From NCBI GenBank assembly GCA_033439295.1, contig JAVTLE010000023.1, positions 372,001 through 436,000 on the forward strand: a stretch of 64,000 nucleotides of DNA, written 5' to 3'. The DNA is from Deuterostichococcus epilithicus (taxonomy: Eukaryota; Chlorophyta; Trebouxiophyceae; Prasiolales; Stichococcaceae). Below the pieces are notes generated by a model. That model was not told where the DNA came from. It saw only the letters and a program-made list of their open reading frames with translations, and made no database searches. A program made the position numbers and the translations under genes. Positions 45,302 to 57,384 of the stretch are shown here, piece after piece (position 1 is the stretch's first letter; each line of letters starts with the position of its first letter).

Positions 45302-48300
45302 TTACATGCCCGCCGTCGGCAACATGAGCGTCGAACCAGGCTGAAAAGCAGGAAAAAAAGTTGCTTGAGCACCACCACGGAGTCTACAATCTGAATACAG
45401 GCGGCGTCAACGGCAGCAGTAGCGGCAGCAGCAATGGAATTGATGAACACACGTACCTCTCCAATGTAGGCCGGCGAAGTCGAGGTGGAAAACTGGACCA
45501 TGGTTGGATACTCCGTGCCATTACGAACCGGCACGGTGATGACGCTCCTGAAAGCCGGAGGATAGATGCGAACGATGGACACAAAGCATCGAGAGGAGGT
45601 TGCTCTTGCTTCAGGCAGGACGGGCTCGAAGGAACCCGTCATGAAGCACTGCTACCAGGCGTGTTCCAGGTCTGACACATGCATGGTGCTGGCTCTCAAA
45701 CCTTCAAAGTGGTGGTGGTTGCTGTCGACGATGCTCGACGGAGCAGGCAGCAGCACTTGGCGCAGTAGCAGAAGTGGTGCCGCTGAGATCTGGGGCATAT
45801 AAATCTGCACCTGGCAATCAGCTGCTCAGAGGCCGCAGTGTTGGAGATGCGCAGCGTCCACGGCAGCAGCGGCAGCCCGCTCAGCTGCCACACAGCGCCT
45901 GCGAGTTGACACCTCGGGACTGTGTGGCGGCATCACACAAGCTCACATATTCGAGCGTGCCAATAAGGATCATGGCACGCGGACGACGATATGGGACGGC
46001 AGCAATAACATGTGCACAGCCCAGACCATGTCCACGCCATGTGGGATGCGAGAGTCGCAACATGCTGGCTGCATGCCGCGCAGCAGCGCACCATAGGCAT
46101 TCTTCATCTGGCTCCATGTGCTGTTGATGACCGTGGAGTGCTGCACAAAAGACAGCGTACACTTTTGTGTATTACATATGCAGACAGCAAAAGTGAGCGG
46201 TGCCTACAAAGTAGGCAGCAGGCACTACGAATAGCGGCAGCAGCGAGGTGGGAAACTGAGTCGCCAAGCAAACCGTGGTATGCCGTCGTAGTAGCCGTCC
46301 CCCAGTGCAAGCATGTGGCAAACTGGGCCCACCATAATGGAGGAGCGCAGCTCGACGCTGGTGACAGTGCCGCTGCCGGCGACGCTCTCAAGGGCGACCT
46401 CCAGAAAGCCGCCGTCAGAGGGCCGGTAACTGACGACCTTGGCGACGATGGGGCCGGGCGGCTTGCATTCAATCTACACAGGGGATGAGGAAGGGTCACA
46501 TTTTGCCTGCGGAGAGGATGCTGATATGTCTGTCTCCACACCCTGATTGCACACACGCATGCGCACAGCCAGAGTGTATGACAGCTGATGCTGGCTTCCT
46601 GCATGCGTCCAGCTTGCACTCGTCAGCATGCATGCCGTGCCCAGATAGGACAGTGCAGCTTCATGCGGATCAAAACGCAAGCCACAATGTACGGCGGACC
46701 TGCTGCCAGGTCACGGACACCGAGCCGAGCGCTGGGTTGGCGAGGAACCGGCTGAAGGTGAGGTAGTGCACGTTGATCTTGCTGCGCGAGCAGCGGGCGC
46801 AGGAGTCCACGACCTGGACCACCGCTGGCTGCGCATTGCGCGGGCAATTTGCCTGCGAATATGCGTACGCAGCAGATTGGGTTGGAGGTATGTTCGGTCC
46901 CAGAGGTTGCAATCAGGGAATTGCATGGGCTGCACAGTCTGACGAATGTCATTAGAAGTCTGACAGGCAGCAGCATCGCCTCTAGCGGGTGCGCTGGCTG
47001 ATGACCACATGTTCACACTCACAATGATGCTGTCACAGCGGCACCGAGACTCAGAGCCGCACCGCATCGCTGCATGTAACCTGGATGCATTTGCCGCAGC
47101 CGACCTTGGGCGAGGTCTGCAGGCAGAGCGGCACACAACCACTGTCAGAGGCATGGCAGCAGGTTTGTTGACAGTTCAAGAGATGCAAGTCCCCAGCAGC
47201 AGGATGATGGTGCCAAGGAGATCGTCCTTCCTGCAGGTCAACTGACGCTGCACACACGCTCATGCAGCAGTGCATGCGGTTTTGCGGAGCAAATTCAAAC
47301 AGCACAGGATACTAAACTATACTGTGTAGCCTTGCGTACATGCGCGCCGGCGGCGCCGGTGGCGAGGCTGCTGTTGGCACTGATGCCAGCGACGGCCCAG
47401 TAGGGCCACTCGTCCGCCGCCAGCGCGCCATAGCCGCATGCGCCCTGTACTAGGCTGCCTGTTGCGTTGTATGGGTTGCTGTGGTCCTGCAGGCAGGCAG
47501 TTGGGGGCGCAAGGTTGCGGTTAGGCAGAATCGTGAAAACTTGGAAGGCGCTCAACATCGTATGTGTGTCGTGCCGATATTGCGTGCAGCACGAGAGCCA
47601 TGTGATGCACATGAAGTCGATCTGCAAGCCTCAAAGGCCGGATCTTCGCACGGTCAGTCCATCTGATGGCACACCGCCGGCAGCGCCTGCATGCGCCGCA
47701 ATGTTGCCTGTGGTGTTCGTGAAGCTCGTCTGCCACTCAGGCATACCTGAGTGCTTGCACTCAGCAGGCTAACCAGAGTCGCCTGAAAGCATTGATCAGT
47801 GAGGCATACATGCAAACAGTTCCATCAAACAAAGCTGCTTCGACCGCAGTCTAGCAGGGCAGTGGCAAAAGCAAAGCTAGCATGCAATGGTTCCCCTTGT
47901 CGCGGAAGGTTTGTATCAGACTTGCGCCAGCCCCGCCTCTTCTACCAAGGCCGAATAGACACGTGCTTGTGCTGTGTATGCTAGGCAATAGCCTGATGTC
48001 AATCACACATCATCGCCAGCACCACACCTGCGGGCCGCCGAACATGGAGGCGGTGCCGCTGACAGCAGGGCCGAGCGCTGCGCCAGGCGAGCGGCTGCCG
48101 TCTGCAGTAGTAGGAATTGCCATCAGCAGTCAACCGATGAAATCAAAGAACGGCGTAAAACGAAGAACGCGGCACATTCTTCTTGTCGAGAGCAAATGCA
48201 GCAGCTTTGCCGCAATCGCTCGATCAGCGCAGGTTGTTACAGCTGCGGCCCTCGGCAGTGACTGGCACACCAAAGGATTTGGGATAGCAGCAGTAACCAC

Positions 48301-48383
48301 GCACAGGGCTCGGGGATGGCCGAGCAGGCCGCCAGCAGGCCGGCAGCGAGCAGAGCCGCGAGCAGGCGGCCACCAGGCGCCAT
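45302..48383 (-). CDS. Expansin A
   Basis: Secreted wall-loosening protein with a six-stranded double-psi beta-barrel and a C-terminal CBM63-like domain. Exons: 48383-48305 (signal peptide MAPGGRLLAALLAGLLAACS), 48101-48028, 47782-47747, 47486-47340 (QGACGYGALAADEWPYWAV), 47116-47063 (GCGKCIQVTC), 46852-46700 (VVDSCARCSRSKINVHYLTF, ALGSVSVTWQQ) and 46473-46333 (IECKPPGPIVAKVVSYRPSD). These seven join in phase. About 45890-45825 follows with WQLSGLPLLPWTLRISN, then SVITVPVRNGTEYP near 45550, and 45340-45302 ending LMLPTAGM and TAA. The phases around the 45.9 kb exon are unresolved. The barrel has DSCARC where classic expansins have the HFD triad region, so lytic residues are uncertain. Confidence 0.8.
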
Positions 48384-49359
48384 GACGGCTTCAAGCAACA
48401 AGCGGGTGCGCAGAGCAGGCGCCGCCGGGGAAGCTGCGAAGTCAACTGCTGGCGGGCGCCAAGGCGATGCTAAGGCTTAGTCTTTTCGGAGGGCGAGGCG
48501 ACCTAGGTGAGGCTGCTGTGCACACTAACGTGGCGCCAATGGAAGGGGAAAGCGACCCTTCAGTGGCGCCTGGCGTGCGCCAGGGTGTGCAGGCGGTCAG
48601 CAGGGTTTAGCAGGTGTGTACCTGCTATAAGTGCGCCAGACAGACTGGTCGGCTTCACAATCGCCGCTTGCAGACCTGCACTCCCCTCTGCTTCTCACTC
48701 TTCATTCTCAGCTTGCCTCGCGCAGCCCTCGCAGCCGTCTGTTAATCCGCCGCTGCTGCCCTCTATCTGCGACCGACGCCTCCGCCAGCGAGCCGTCCGA
48801 CCCGCTGCACAGCGCGAACCGCCGACTTGCGTGCTCCACGAAAAGGTGAGGCGACCACTCGTCGTCGCGTTCTGCGGGCCGCGCACCAGTCCTGGCGGCT
48901 GTTGTGCTGCTCCTGGCGACCAGCCGACTTTGGCCGCAGTCTGACTGGCTGCACCTGACGTCGACTTGCACGGATGCGCGCGCGCTGGCGGCCGTGCAGT
49001 GCTGCTGAATGGCCTGAATCGCATGTGAAAGCATCCTCATCGTGAATTGGCCGCCGGCGCCCAAGCTGCTCGAGCAGTCTGTTCAGACCCTGCCTGAGGC
49101 GGCTCCTAGCTGCTCGTCAAGTGCCCCTCAACAGCCAACAACGACTCGGCCGCCTGCCTAGGAGTGACTGCCAGGACGGCACGCAGAATTGCTTTCTGGT
49201 TGCTGCTGGATGTGTTCGGGCTGCCAGCAGTGCAGGGCAGCTCGTGATGCATATTTTCGGTGCCATTCGAAGTGCTCTGCTGAGAGCATCCTGCTGTGGT
49301 CCTGCTGCAGGACTCGACGCAACTCAACCCTTCCACTTTCAACACCTCCTCCGTTCGCC
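48384..49359. promoter_or_regulatory. Divergent promoter region of the expansin pair
   Basis: The two expansins start 976 bases apart, head to head, so this stretch should contain both promoters and may coordinate them. I see no gene inside and no specific factor site. Confidence 0.45.
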
Positions 49360-50168
49360 ATGACGAAGATTCTGCACGTCCTACTGCTGGTGGCCGCGCT
49401 CGTTGCGGCCATGGCGCCGGCCTCAGCCGCGAGGGCGGCACGGCACCTGAGCCAATGTGCGCCTCGTTCGGTCCAGCCCACACCTGCAGTTGGACACAAC
49501 CTGCAGTCGGACGCAGCCTGCAGCCTGCTCTGCTGGGAAATTTGTCTAGACGGCGCCAAACGAAGCCGTGCTGCACAATCGTTTTGCTGCCTGTGACTTC
49601 ATGCCCGATGACAGCGCCGCTCGCTGCAGTTCATGCTGTCAAGTGACTGTGCAGCGCTGGCTGCACGGCGGAACTGGTGCAACCAGTTGTCCGTCGAGTG
49701 ACCGGCAGAGCTGGCTGCATGGCAGCTCGCTCTGTGACTGGGCCCTGCTGGCCAGACATCGCCGATGCAGCTTGTGTGTCAGGGCGGGCGCTGGCGGCAT
49801 GAAAGCATACAGTGCTGCAGCACCTTTCCAAAAGACTGGACAGTGTCATATGAATACATCAGCGCTGCTCGTACGATGCCACTGCTGCAAACTCGCTGTG
49901 AGCTGACCCTGTGCTCGTTCTGAAACCCCTGCAGACAACCCGCTGACGGACCCCAACTGGCCAAACCGACACCCGCAGCGCGGCGCCACCAACACGACCA
50001 CCATCGGCGAGTGGAAGGTCGGCCGCGCCACCGCCGCCTACAATCATGACGGTGTGCATGCACTACTCCTTCAGGGATGGCGGTTTGTTTCTGCTGTCTG
50101 GCGACCGCTTGTCTGTAGGTCAAGGCTCGTGCACAGCCTGCTGAGCACTGCTGTTGCACTCTGCAACG

Positions 50169-50211
<43 letters not shown>

Positions 50212-52550
50212 GCAGGTTCTCGGGCTTGCGGCAGCACACCATGCTGAGCATACATACGCGGCATATGCTCATGACGCTTTCTTTGACGCTTGGCAAACTG
50301 AACTTTACCCCCTTACCTGGCTGCCATGCAGGCATGGACCTGGCCCAGGCCGCCTGTGCCTTTGGGCCTGTCGACCCCAACTCCTGGGGCGGCAGAGGCC
50401 TGCAGGTGATGAGGCGGCATTGCCGCACTTATGCTGCTGCTCGTGTGTCTGCGCCTGGAGTGCAGCCGCTCGCTGATTGCGTGGCACCAAATCGAGGGAA
50501 ACTCCACCAAAGCACACTGGCCGTTGGCCTGTTCTGTTTGCCCTCCCATGGCGGTGTTTGGGTGTGAGTTCCTTCCCGCATGTCTCATGCAGATCGTTCA
50601 AAACCGCGCAGGTTGCCGCGCTCTCCGATGTCAACCCTGAGTACACCGGCAGCTGCGGCCGCTGCTACGAGATCCGCTGCGCCAACATGGACTTCTCGGT
50701 GCGTTTTGAAAACCACAAAGTGGAACATCTCTGGTCGGCAGCCGCGGCCCTGTTGGCAGCCTGGCAGCCGTTTGGTGAGGCTATTAAATGCTGGCAGTGT
50801 TCTTGCGACTCAGCAGCATGCCCCATCTTTTGGGCAGCCAGCACCGGCTGTCTGCCACGCATGCATGCCGCTGCGCTTCGCTTTAGCAAGCCGAAGGGCA
50901 GCCCGGAGTCAGGACAAACTCTTATTGCTGAAGTTGAGAAGGCTCATGGTTGGGCTACACCTTTGATGCAGGATGCCTATGGCGCGCAGCTGTCTAGGAC
51001 CTCCGCATGCATCAACCCAAGCGCTTCCATCGTGAGCGCCCCCTGCTTGCACCGCTACCGTCATATGCATAGGATACAGCTTTGCATGTGCACGTGGCAG
51101 CCGTTGCTGTGGCGTAATCCTGTCCTGTGCTCCCGCCTGCCTGTTCACACTTCCACGTGATATTTCAGCTGATTTTGCAGCGTGCATTTCTGCACGCCTA
51201 CTGCACCCTTTGCCGTATAACATGCCATGCTGCCGCGGCTCTGGTGCTCCTCACAGCCCCCAGAGCAGCGCTGTGCTTTCTCGCATAATGCTGCCCAACT
51301 GGCGCTGTGCTGCGGGCTGCTCCTCTCAGCCCATTGCGTGCCTGCATATGCAGCTGGTCAAGATCGTGGACACCTGCCCGTGCAACTACCCCTCCAACCA
51401 GTACGCCAACGGCCGCTGGTGCTGCGGCGACATGACGCACTTCGACACCTCCTACTGGGTCTTCAACCTGGTACGCGTGTCTTCTCTGACGCTCATCCTT
51501 CTGTGCATGTAGCATCATGATGCCGCGCTTCCTGTCTGGAGGGAGGTTCAGCCGCTGAGACTGAAGCGCTGCAGCGGAAGGCAGCGTCGGAGTGCACCGT
51601 GTTGTCGGACTTCTGACGTTGTTTACCACCCTCTCTCCTGTGCAGCTGGCCAACCCACGAGTCGGCGTCATCGGCATCAACTGGCGTGTGGTGCCCTGCG
51701 ACTACGAGCCCGCCCACGATCTGGGCCCCGTCGGAATGCCGCCCGGCTACCCGGATGCTTCATATTGTGCGTTGATATAATTTGTCCCTGCGAATCCTGC
51801 TGTTTCTGCGTGCTGCTGCCGCTGCCGCTGCTGCCGCCACCTCATGCCGCTGCTTTTGTGATTGCCGACATCATGGCTGTACGTTTACCCTGCCACTCGA
51901 GCCAACTGACGAGCAGTCGTGTCCCGCAAACCACAGACCCAATGCCCGGCGGCTACCCCGACGACCAAGTTGACTTCAACAGTTCTGCGACCGCAAGCGC
52001 CGCCTCCACCGCCGCAAGCGCCTCGAGTGGCAACGCCACGGCCTCTGTCAGCACGTCGGCTGATAACACACAAGGTCTGTGGAGCGGCATGAAGAATGCT
52101 GAAACACACACAGATCACGAAATCTAGGAGCTGCGCATGAGCCGCATGCACAACGGGCTGGATGAGGGTCCTGCAGTTCTAACAAAACCAGCTGTCCTGT
52201 GAAAGAAGCCAGTGCTGGCGTCAGGACTTCGACTGCACCCTGGCACCTTGGTCTGTGTCGCTGGCCGCAGGTCCCTCGCAGCCGCCGCCAGCGACGCCCG
52301 CGCAGGGGCCTCCTATGCCCCCGATGATGCCCCCGAGCTCCCCGATGGCACCGCCGAGCTCTCCTCAGGCGGCGCCGCCGCCAAGCTCGCCTCCCGCAGG
52401 CCCCTCGCAGCCGACGCCCGCGCAGGAGCGGCCCATGATGCCCCCGAGCTCACCGATGGCACCGCCGAGCTCGCCTCCATCGCCACCGCCGCCTCCCCCT
52501 CGCCGCCGCCGCCTCCCCCCTCGCCGCCGCCGCCCACCAGCTGGCGATGA
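49360..52550 (+). CDS. Expansin B with Pro-rich tail (apparent frameshift)
   Basis: Secreted expansin-type double-psi beta-barrel protein with a hydroxyproline-type tail. Exons: 49360-49456 (MTKILHVLLLVAALVAAM signal peptide), 49935-50051, 50332-50405 (LAQAACAFGPVDPNSWGG), 50612-50698 (SGSCGRCYEIRC region), 50972-51031, 51354-51470 (VDTCPCNYPSNQ, RWCCGDMTHFDTSYWVF), 51646-51766 (GVIGINWRVVPCDYEP), 51937-52074, and 52271 onward; phases match throughout. GDMTHFDTS is the expansin HFD motif. The tail has repeated PSQP/PAQ units, then SPPPPPP. The frame breaks at a C-run near 52493-52499: as read, it goes to an Arg-rich end at 52707, while the +1 frame continues SPPPPPPSPPPP and stops at 52550. 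Unlike expansin A, I see no CBM63 domain. Confidence 0.8.
50174..50209 (+). repeat. (CAG)12 microsatellite in an expansin B intron
   Basis: Twelve uninterrupted CAG triplets lie within the intron between 50051 and 50332. They could serve as a length-polymorphic marker. Confidence 0.95.
52272..52486 (+). repeat. Pro-rich coding tandem repeat in expansin B
   Basis: Two units (about 52272-52368 and 52402-52486) encode PSQP...TPAQ, then MMPPSSPMAPPSSP. They make the linker/tail and are probable sites of proline hydroxylation and arabinosylation. Confidence 0.75.
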
Positions 52551-52707
52551 GCGCCAAGGGCCAGGGGCCAACGTAGTTGCGCTGCGTCAAGCGCAGCTGG
52601 GCACTGGGAAGGGGCTGCCGCGCTGCCGCCGGTGCCCCTGGCGTTGTGTGGTTCTGCATTGCGACGTGTTTCAAGAAGCAGGCAGAAGAGGTGACAGGAA
52701 CTTCTGA

Positions 52708-54115
52708 GTGAACGTGTATCATTGAACCGCTTAGGAGTCTAGCTATGGTCTGATCGGACCGTAGGGTCTGATCGGACCGTTACCTATTGGATTGTGGTCG
52801 GGCCCATTAGGAGCAGCGCTTCATTCAGCATTTCTCAGCCGCATCATTCTTTGAGTGGGATTGCAGTGCCCGCCTGTGTATATTTCCTCGCCATGCTTTG
52901 CAGGTTCTGCTCGAAGTCGAATGTAACAAGAAGAGCCACACAAAGTACATGCTTGCACGTGCGAAAGATTTCCCCTGCCCTTCCAGGAGCCCGTGAGCGC
53001 CCGCGGCGCTGTGTGCTGCTGCGTCCAATGCCCTGGAAAGGCCTGCAGAACAGGACTGCTTGGCATGTTACATATATATAGATCCGGCTTTTGTGTCGCA
53101 GGCAAGATATACATGGCTCGTCAAACCTGCGCAGATCGAGTGCAAGTTGCGCAGTCCGATCGTCGCCAAGGTCACCAGCTTTGCCCTCGGGCGGCGACTT
53201 GCGTTCTGGAGGTCGCCCTTCACAGCATCGCCGGCAGTGGCGCCATCACCAGCGTTCATGGCGCTGGCTGCTCCTGCCGCCCACCTCAATAACAGAAAAC
53301 CACGAAGCGGCCAATGGTGCACTGCGAGCAATGGTGCATGCGGCCCGGGTTCTTCACCTCAGCTCGCCGAGCTCGGGCATGCCTAGACAGGGCGGTAGGA
53401 TGGCTGCTGGCAATGCCGCCCGCCGCCCTTGCCGTTGGCTCATCTAGTTGCGGCTGCTCACGGCGGCTGGGCAGTGCGGCGGCGGCCGCATCAGCGTCAC
53501 CGCCATGTTGCGGCGGGGTGCGGCTGCTGCCGGCTGGGCGCTGGCGCCCATCCGGTCCCTTGGCGCCCGAGGCGCCACAGGCCCGAGCATGGGCGGGGGA
53601 GAGGTTTGATGCTGCTGCGCTGCGGTTGGCGTGGCTGCGACGCCGCTACACTGGGGCACGATCGTCAGCGGCGCTGCGGCTGCAGCTAGCTGAGCGCCGC
53701 CGGCGCCGGGCTGGCCAGCGCCTGAGGTAGGATAGGAGCGCGCTGCTGCGGAGCGGTGCCGTTTGCTCGCCGCTGGGCTGTCACTGCCATGTGCCGCCGC
53801 TCTGCCGTCGGCAGCCCATCCAGGATCCAGGACGAGCACAGCAGCGTCACCACTCACCAGTAGCTCCCAAATTGAATGGCTCGAGCATGTCGTGCCGCCC
53901 CGCTCCAGCTGGAACATCTGTACAAGGATCTGTACTAAAGGCTCGGCACGTGCCGAGCCTTACGAACGTGATCCCGACCTTCCTGCTTACGATCCGGCTT
54001 GCCGAGAGGCTTCATATTCAGCGATCATGCAGTTGCAACCCATTCTGCTCGTTTCCAGCCTCTCCTTAACGCTTTCCGTCTCCTGCACCGCTTTCAGAAG
54101 GCAACCTCCGAAGAC
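52708..54115. other. Region downstream of expansin B
   Basis: Apart from the broken expansin fragment at 53135-53262, this region has a 16-base direct repeat (GGTCTGATCGGACCGT) at 52747-52785 and a GC-rich stretch at 53440-53760 that is open on both strands without a recognisable product. The reductase promoter should be near 53.9-54.1 kb. Confidence 0.4.
53135..53262 (+). pseudogene. Expansin C-terminal domain fragment, frameshifted
   Basis: After an acceptor-like GCGCAG the sequence reads IECKLRSPIVAKVTSFA, matching IECKPPGPIVAKVVSY of expansin A. It then continues as VLEVALHSIAGSGAITSV only in another frame (expansin A: FLEVALESVAGSGTVTSV). The segment between has 32 bases where expansin A has 30, so the frame is broken. 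No barrel domain is found beside it; the only neighbour is expansin B, which lacks this domain. Either a dead copy, or a lost C-terminal domain of expansin B. Confidence 0.6.
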
Positions 54116-56345
54116 ATGGCGCACACGGCAGTTGTGACCGGCGCGACTGGCTATGTGGCCACTGAGATCGTCTCGCAGCTACTCCAGAAGGTGATGCACC
54201 GGTGCAGTGTTCGGCTGCATTGTATATCATGTGCGAATCTCCACGCATTGCGGCCTAGACGCAGCGACCCTGACGCTTTGACTGGCTTTTGCGTTGCACA
54301 GGGGTACAACGTGCGTGGAACGGTGAGGTCAAAGAGCAATCCTGCCAAGTATGCCACCCTCACCGCGCTGGCAGAGGCCCTGCCAGGTGCGACAACACGT
54401 TGACGAAACCAAATCTTCTAGTGTTTGTCTGAGCACTCAACGGAGTGCAACCATGAGCCATGCGACACGCATGGAGGCCCTCCGATGTGCTTGCCGCCGC
54501 AACGGCACCCTGCCTGCTGCCCGTCAAGGCGCAACAGCTGACACCGATGATCAGTGTACTCGCCACTGACTTTATCACCGGTGACCTTCCTCTGCCGTAG
54601 GCAACCTCGAGCTGTTTGAGGCGGACCTGACGACGCCAGGCAGCTATGATGCCGCAGTCAAAGGCGCCGACTACGTCTTCCACGTCGCCTCCCCGGTGGT
54701 CTTCGGGGTGAGCGCTGCACTCCCTCGACTGTCTTGCCACCTGACTCTGAAATTTCTGGCAGTGCGCTGCAGCCATCTGTGTGGCCCGGCTCCTTCATGC
54801 ATGGAAGCTGTGCTGCGGCGCGCTGGAGGACGATGGATGCTCTGCCGCAGGGAGACCCGGTGCGCGACATCATAGACCCGGCCGTCAGTGGCACCAAGAG
54901 CCTGCTCAGCAGCGTCGTCAAGTATAAGGACACCGTAAAGCGCGTCGTGCTGACCGGCTCCGTCGTAGGTGAGGCCACATGCGCAGACAGCAGTGTATAA
55001 TGTGTTTGGCGCTGCTGCAGAGAAGGCTGCGTGGTGCCTCCTGCACGACATATTCGAGCCACATGAACAATGTAAGAACACACACGATAATGGGGGATCA
55101 TTCGTTGTGAGGCTGAGCTGTACTGATCAGGCGCCGCTGCTGTGCCTGCTCTGCAGCGGTTTTCAGCACCTCAAACCCGGCGCCTCCCCTGAATGGGACT
55201 GCATACACGGAAGCCGACTGGAACCGGACGAGCGAGCTGCCGGCGGAACCGTACCATGTGTCCAAGGTGAGCTACATAGTGACGCCTAATATTTCCCATC
55301 ATGTGCAGGCCCTCCTATCCCCTGCCGCGCTGCTCTGCGGGTGTAGTGTGCTGTGTGGATCAAAGCTCGAGAGCTTGTGCACTGATGCATCGTTAACTTG
55401 TGCAAGCACAGGTGAAGGCGGAGGAGGCTGCCTGGGAGATCGCTAAGGCGGAGGGCCTCGACCTGGTGGTGGTCCTGCCGTCTCAAGTGCTGGGCCCGGT
55501 CCTGACCCCCAGCGATGCCACCTTCAGCGTCCAGTGGTTCAAGGTGAGCAGGATAAGGGTTTCATTCTGTAGATGCTTGATGAGTGTCGAGTGGCGCCGA
55601 TGCAGCGCCACTGCTACCTACTACTGTACTGGCAGCGCCTCCCACTGCTGCTCGGTCTGCTATGTTACAGCAATGCTGACAACGCATGATTCGCCTAAGC
55701 TCGAGGAGGTCTGCTGCATGCACCTGTGCACGCGCTGGTGGCATCGTACCAGCAGCCCGGCAGCCGCACTGGCATGGCTGCACTGATTGAGGCAGTCGTG
55801 ATCGTGCTCTTTTTGCATGCCGCACGCAGAGCCTGCTGGAGACTGGCACGGTGCCGGCACAATTCAGCGCACAGATCGACGTGCGGGACACCGCCAAGGC
55901 GCACATCCTGGCGGCGGAGGTGCCGACCGCATCCGGCCGCTACATCATCTCGCTGAACCACTCCCCGAAGCTGTCTACAGCTGTCAAATGGCTGCAGGTG
56001 CGGTCTGTGCATGTTCAGGTTTCTGGCTTGGACGGCGAACGGCACATTGCGCATGCCATCAGCGTTTCATGGCGGTGCCTTGCTCCGGGGTGGGCATCGC
56101 TGTTAGACAACATGTGGCATTTGCTGCCGCTGACGCACACGTGCGCGCTACAGGAGCGCTTCCCGGAGTACGACCTCGCGGCGGTGACCGAGGACGCGCC
56201 TGCGGAGGCGCCCGTCGACAATAGCAAGGCGGCCAAGGAGCTGGGGCTCAGCCTGACGCCGGTTTCCACAACGTACATCGACATGGCCGTCACACTTATC
56301 ACAACGGGCATTGCCCACCCGAAAGCGAAGGGCTCGGCTGCTTAG
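54116..56345 (+). CDS. NAD(P)-dependent reductase, DFR/CCR-like extended SDR
   Basis: Short-chain dehydrogenase/reductase of the extended (dihydroflavonol 4-reductase/cinnamoyl-CoA reductase-like) class; probable cytosolic carbonyl reductase. Eight exons give 328 residues: 54116-54190, 54302-54386, 54601-54707, 54851-54968, 55157-55266, 55412-55543, 55830-55997, 56154-56345. The N-terminal nucleotide-binding loop is VVTGATGYVATEIV, where the third glycine of the usual TGxxGxxG is Ala. GYNVRGTVRS, GADYVFHVASPV, RVVLTGSVVG and EADWNRTSELPAEPYHVSK follow; YHVSK carries the catalytic Tyr and Lys. Later blocks are LVVVLPSQVLGPVL and IDVRDTAKAHILAAE. The protein ends HPKAKGSAA. All introns are GT-AG. 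The substrate cannot be told from sequence; a flavonoid role is not implied. Confidence 0.9.
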
Positions 56346-57384
56346 AGACAGCTGCCACGGGTGCTGTACGCCGCAGCCTGGCTGCTGTATGGCTTGTGCT
56401 GTTAACAAGAGTTCCCAAGAAACTTGGCGGCACAGCTCGCAGCCTGTACCTGCTTTTCACTTGCGATATTCTGCGCACTATTATTTCTGTGCTGTCATGG
56501 TCACCAGCGGCAGACTCACGACTGCTTTCTCATTAGCCTTTTCAGGTGTTTTTAGCGTGTTGTGACGAAGGTTTGTTCGGACATTGGATCTACAACTGAG
56601 TGTATATGGCGTTTGTAAACGGCGTGAGGGTGTTAACACTCAGAGGAAAACCAAAAACCATAGAGCACTTTCCTGGCCTTCAAGTCAGCTTGGAAACATA
56701 TATTCCTCAAATAAACCAGGATCATTGATGCGGCTGCTCCGATTAACAAAGCAGCAGCGTCAGCATCAGCAGCAGCAGCAGCAGCGGCGGCGACTATCTC
56801 CAAGATGATGTAGTTGTGGCCCTCTCGTTGATTCAGCCACCAACTTCATTTCTCGAAGATAGAAGTGCGGCTGCCTAGGAGCCCTTGCTAGCCGCCTATG
56901 CTTCCATTCGCGCAACAGGTGGTGCGCAAGTGCATGCCATCAGCCGTCACCTGCAGAATTGGCTCGGGATCACTGACGCAGGCTTGAATCCAGTGAAACG
57001 CTGCCTGTGACAATACATGCCGCCGCCCCACGCACCGACGATCTATGAGTTTGCAGTATCGTGCGGCACTGCGGCGGCGCTGCATGCTCCCATTCATACT
57101 GCCACTGCAGCTATCAACATAAGCATCTCAGCTGGTGGAAATCAATCTGTCGTTGTGTCTCGCACAATGTGTGCTTTCCCGAAGGACACCTTTGCAGCTT
57201 TTGCTATAAATTTGGCAGATTTGGCGGGAGAGCCCCAGCAACGCAACAGCTTCCCCCGGATGCAATGGACAAATTTGGTCTCCGTTGAGCCGCGGTTGTG
57301 GTCATATTTGGTCCAGTCTGAGGCATTTCGACATCTGCTCCGTACTAGGGGGCAGTTGCACTTACTGTGCGCACAAGTACCGAG
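56346..57384. other. Intergenic region with CAG-type repeat
   Basis: A TGTAA at about 56611 may end the reductase transcript. A degenerate CAG/CAT run lies at about 56748-56788. No gene is seen; the phosphoglucomutase promoter should be here. Confidence 0.5.

Noticed and set aside
50174-50209. Polyglutamine-coding repeat
   Set aside because: The CAG run is inside an intron of expansin B.
53444-53917. 157-codon open frame on the minus strand
   Set aside because: Low-complexity Ala/Pro-rich sequence in a GC-rich stretch that is open on both strands; no conserved motif.
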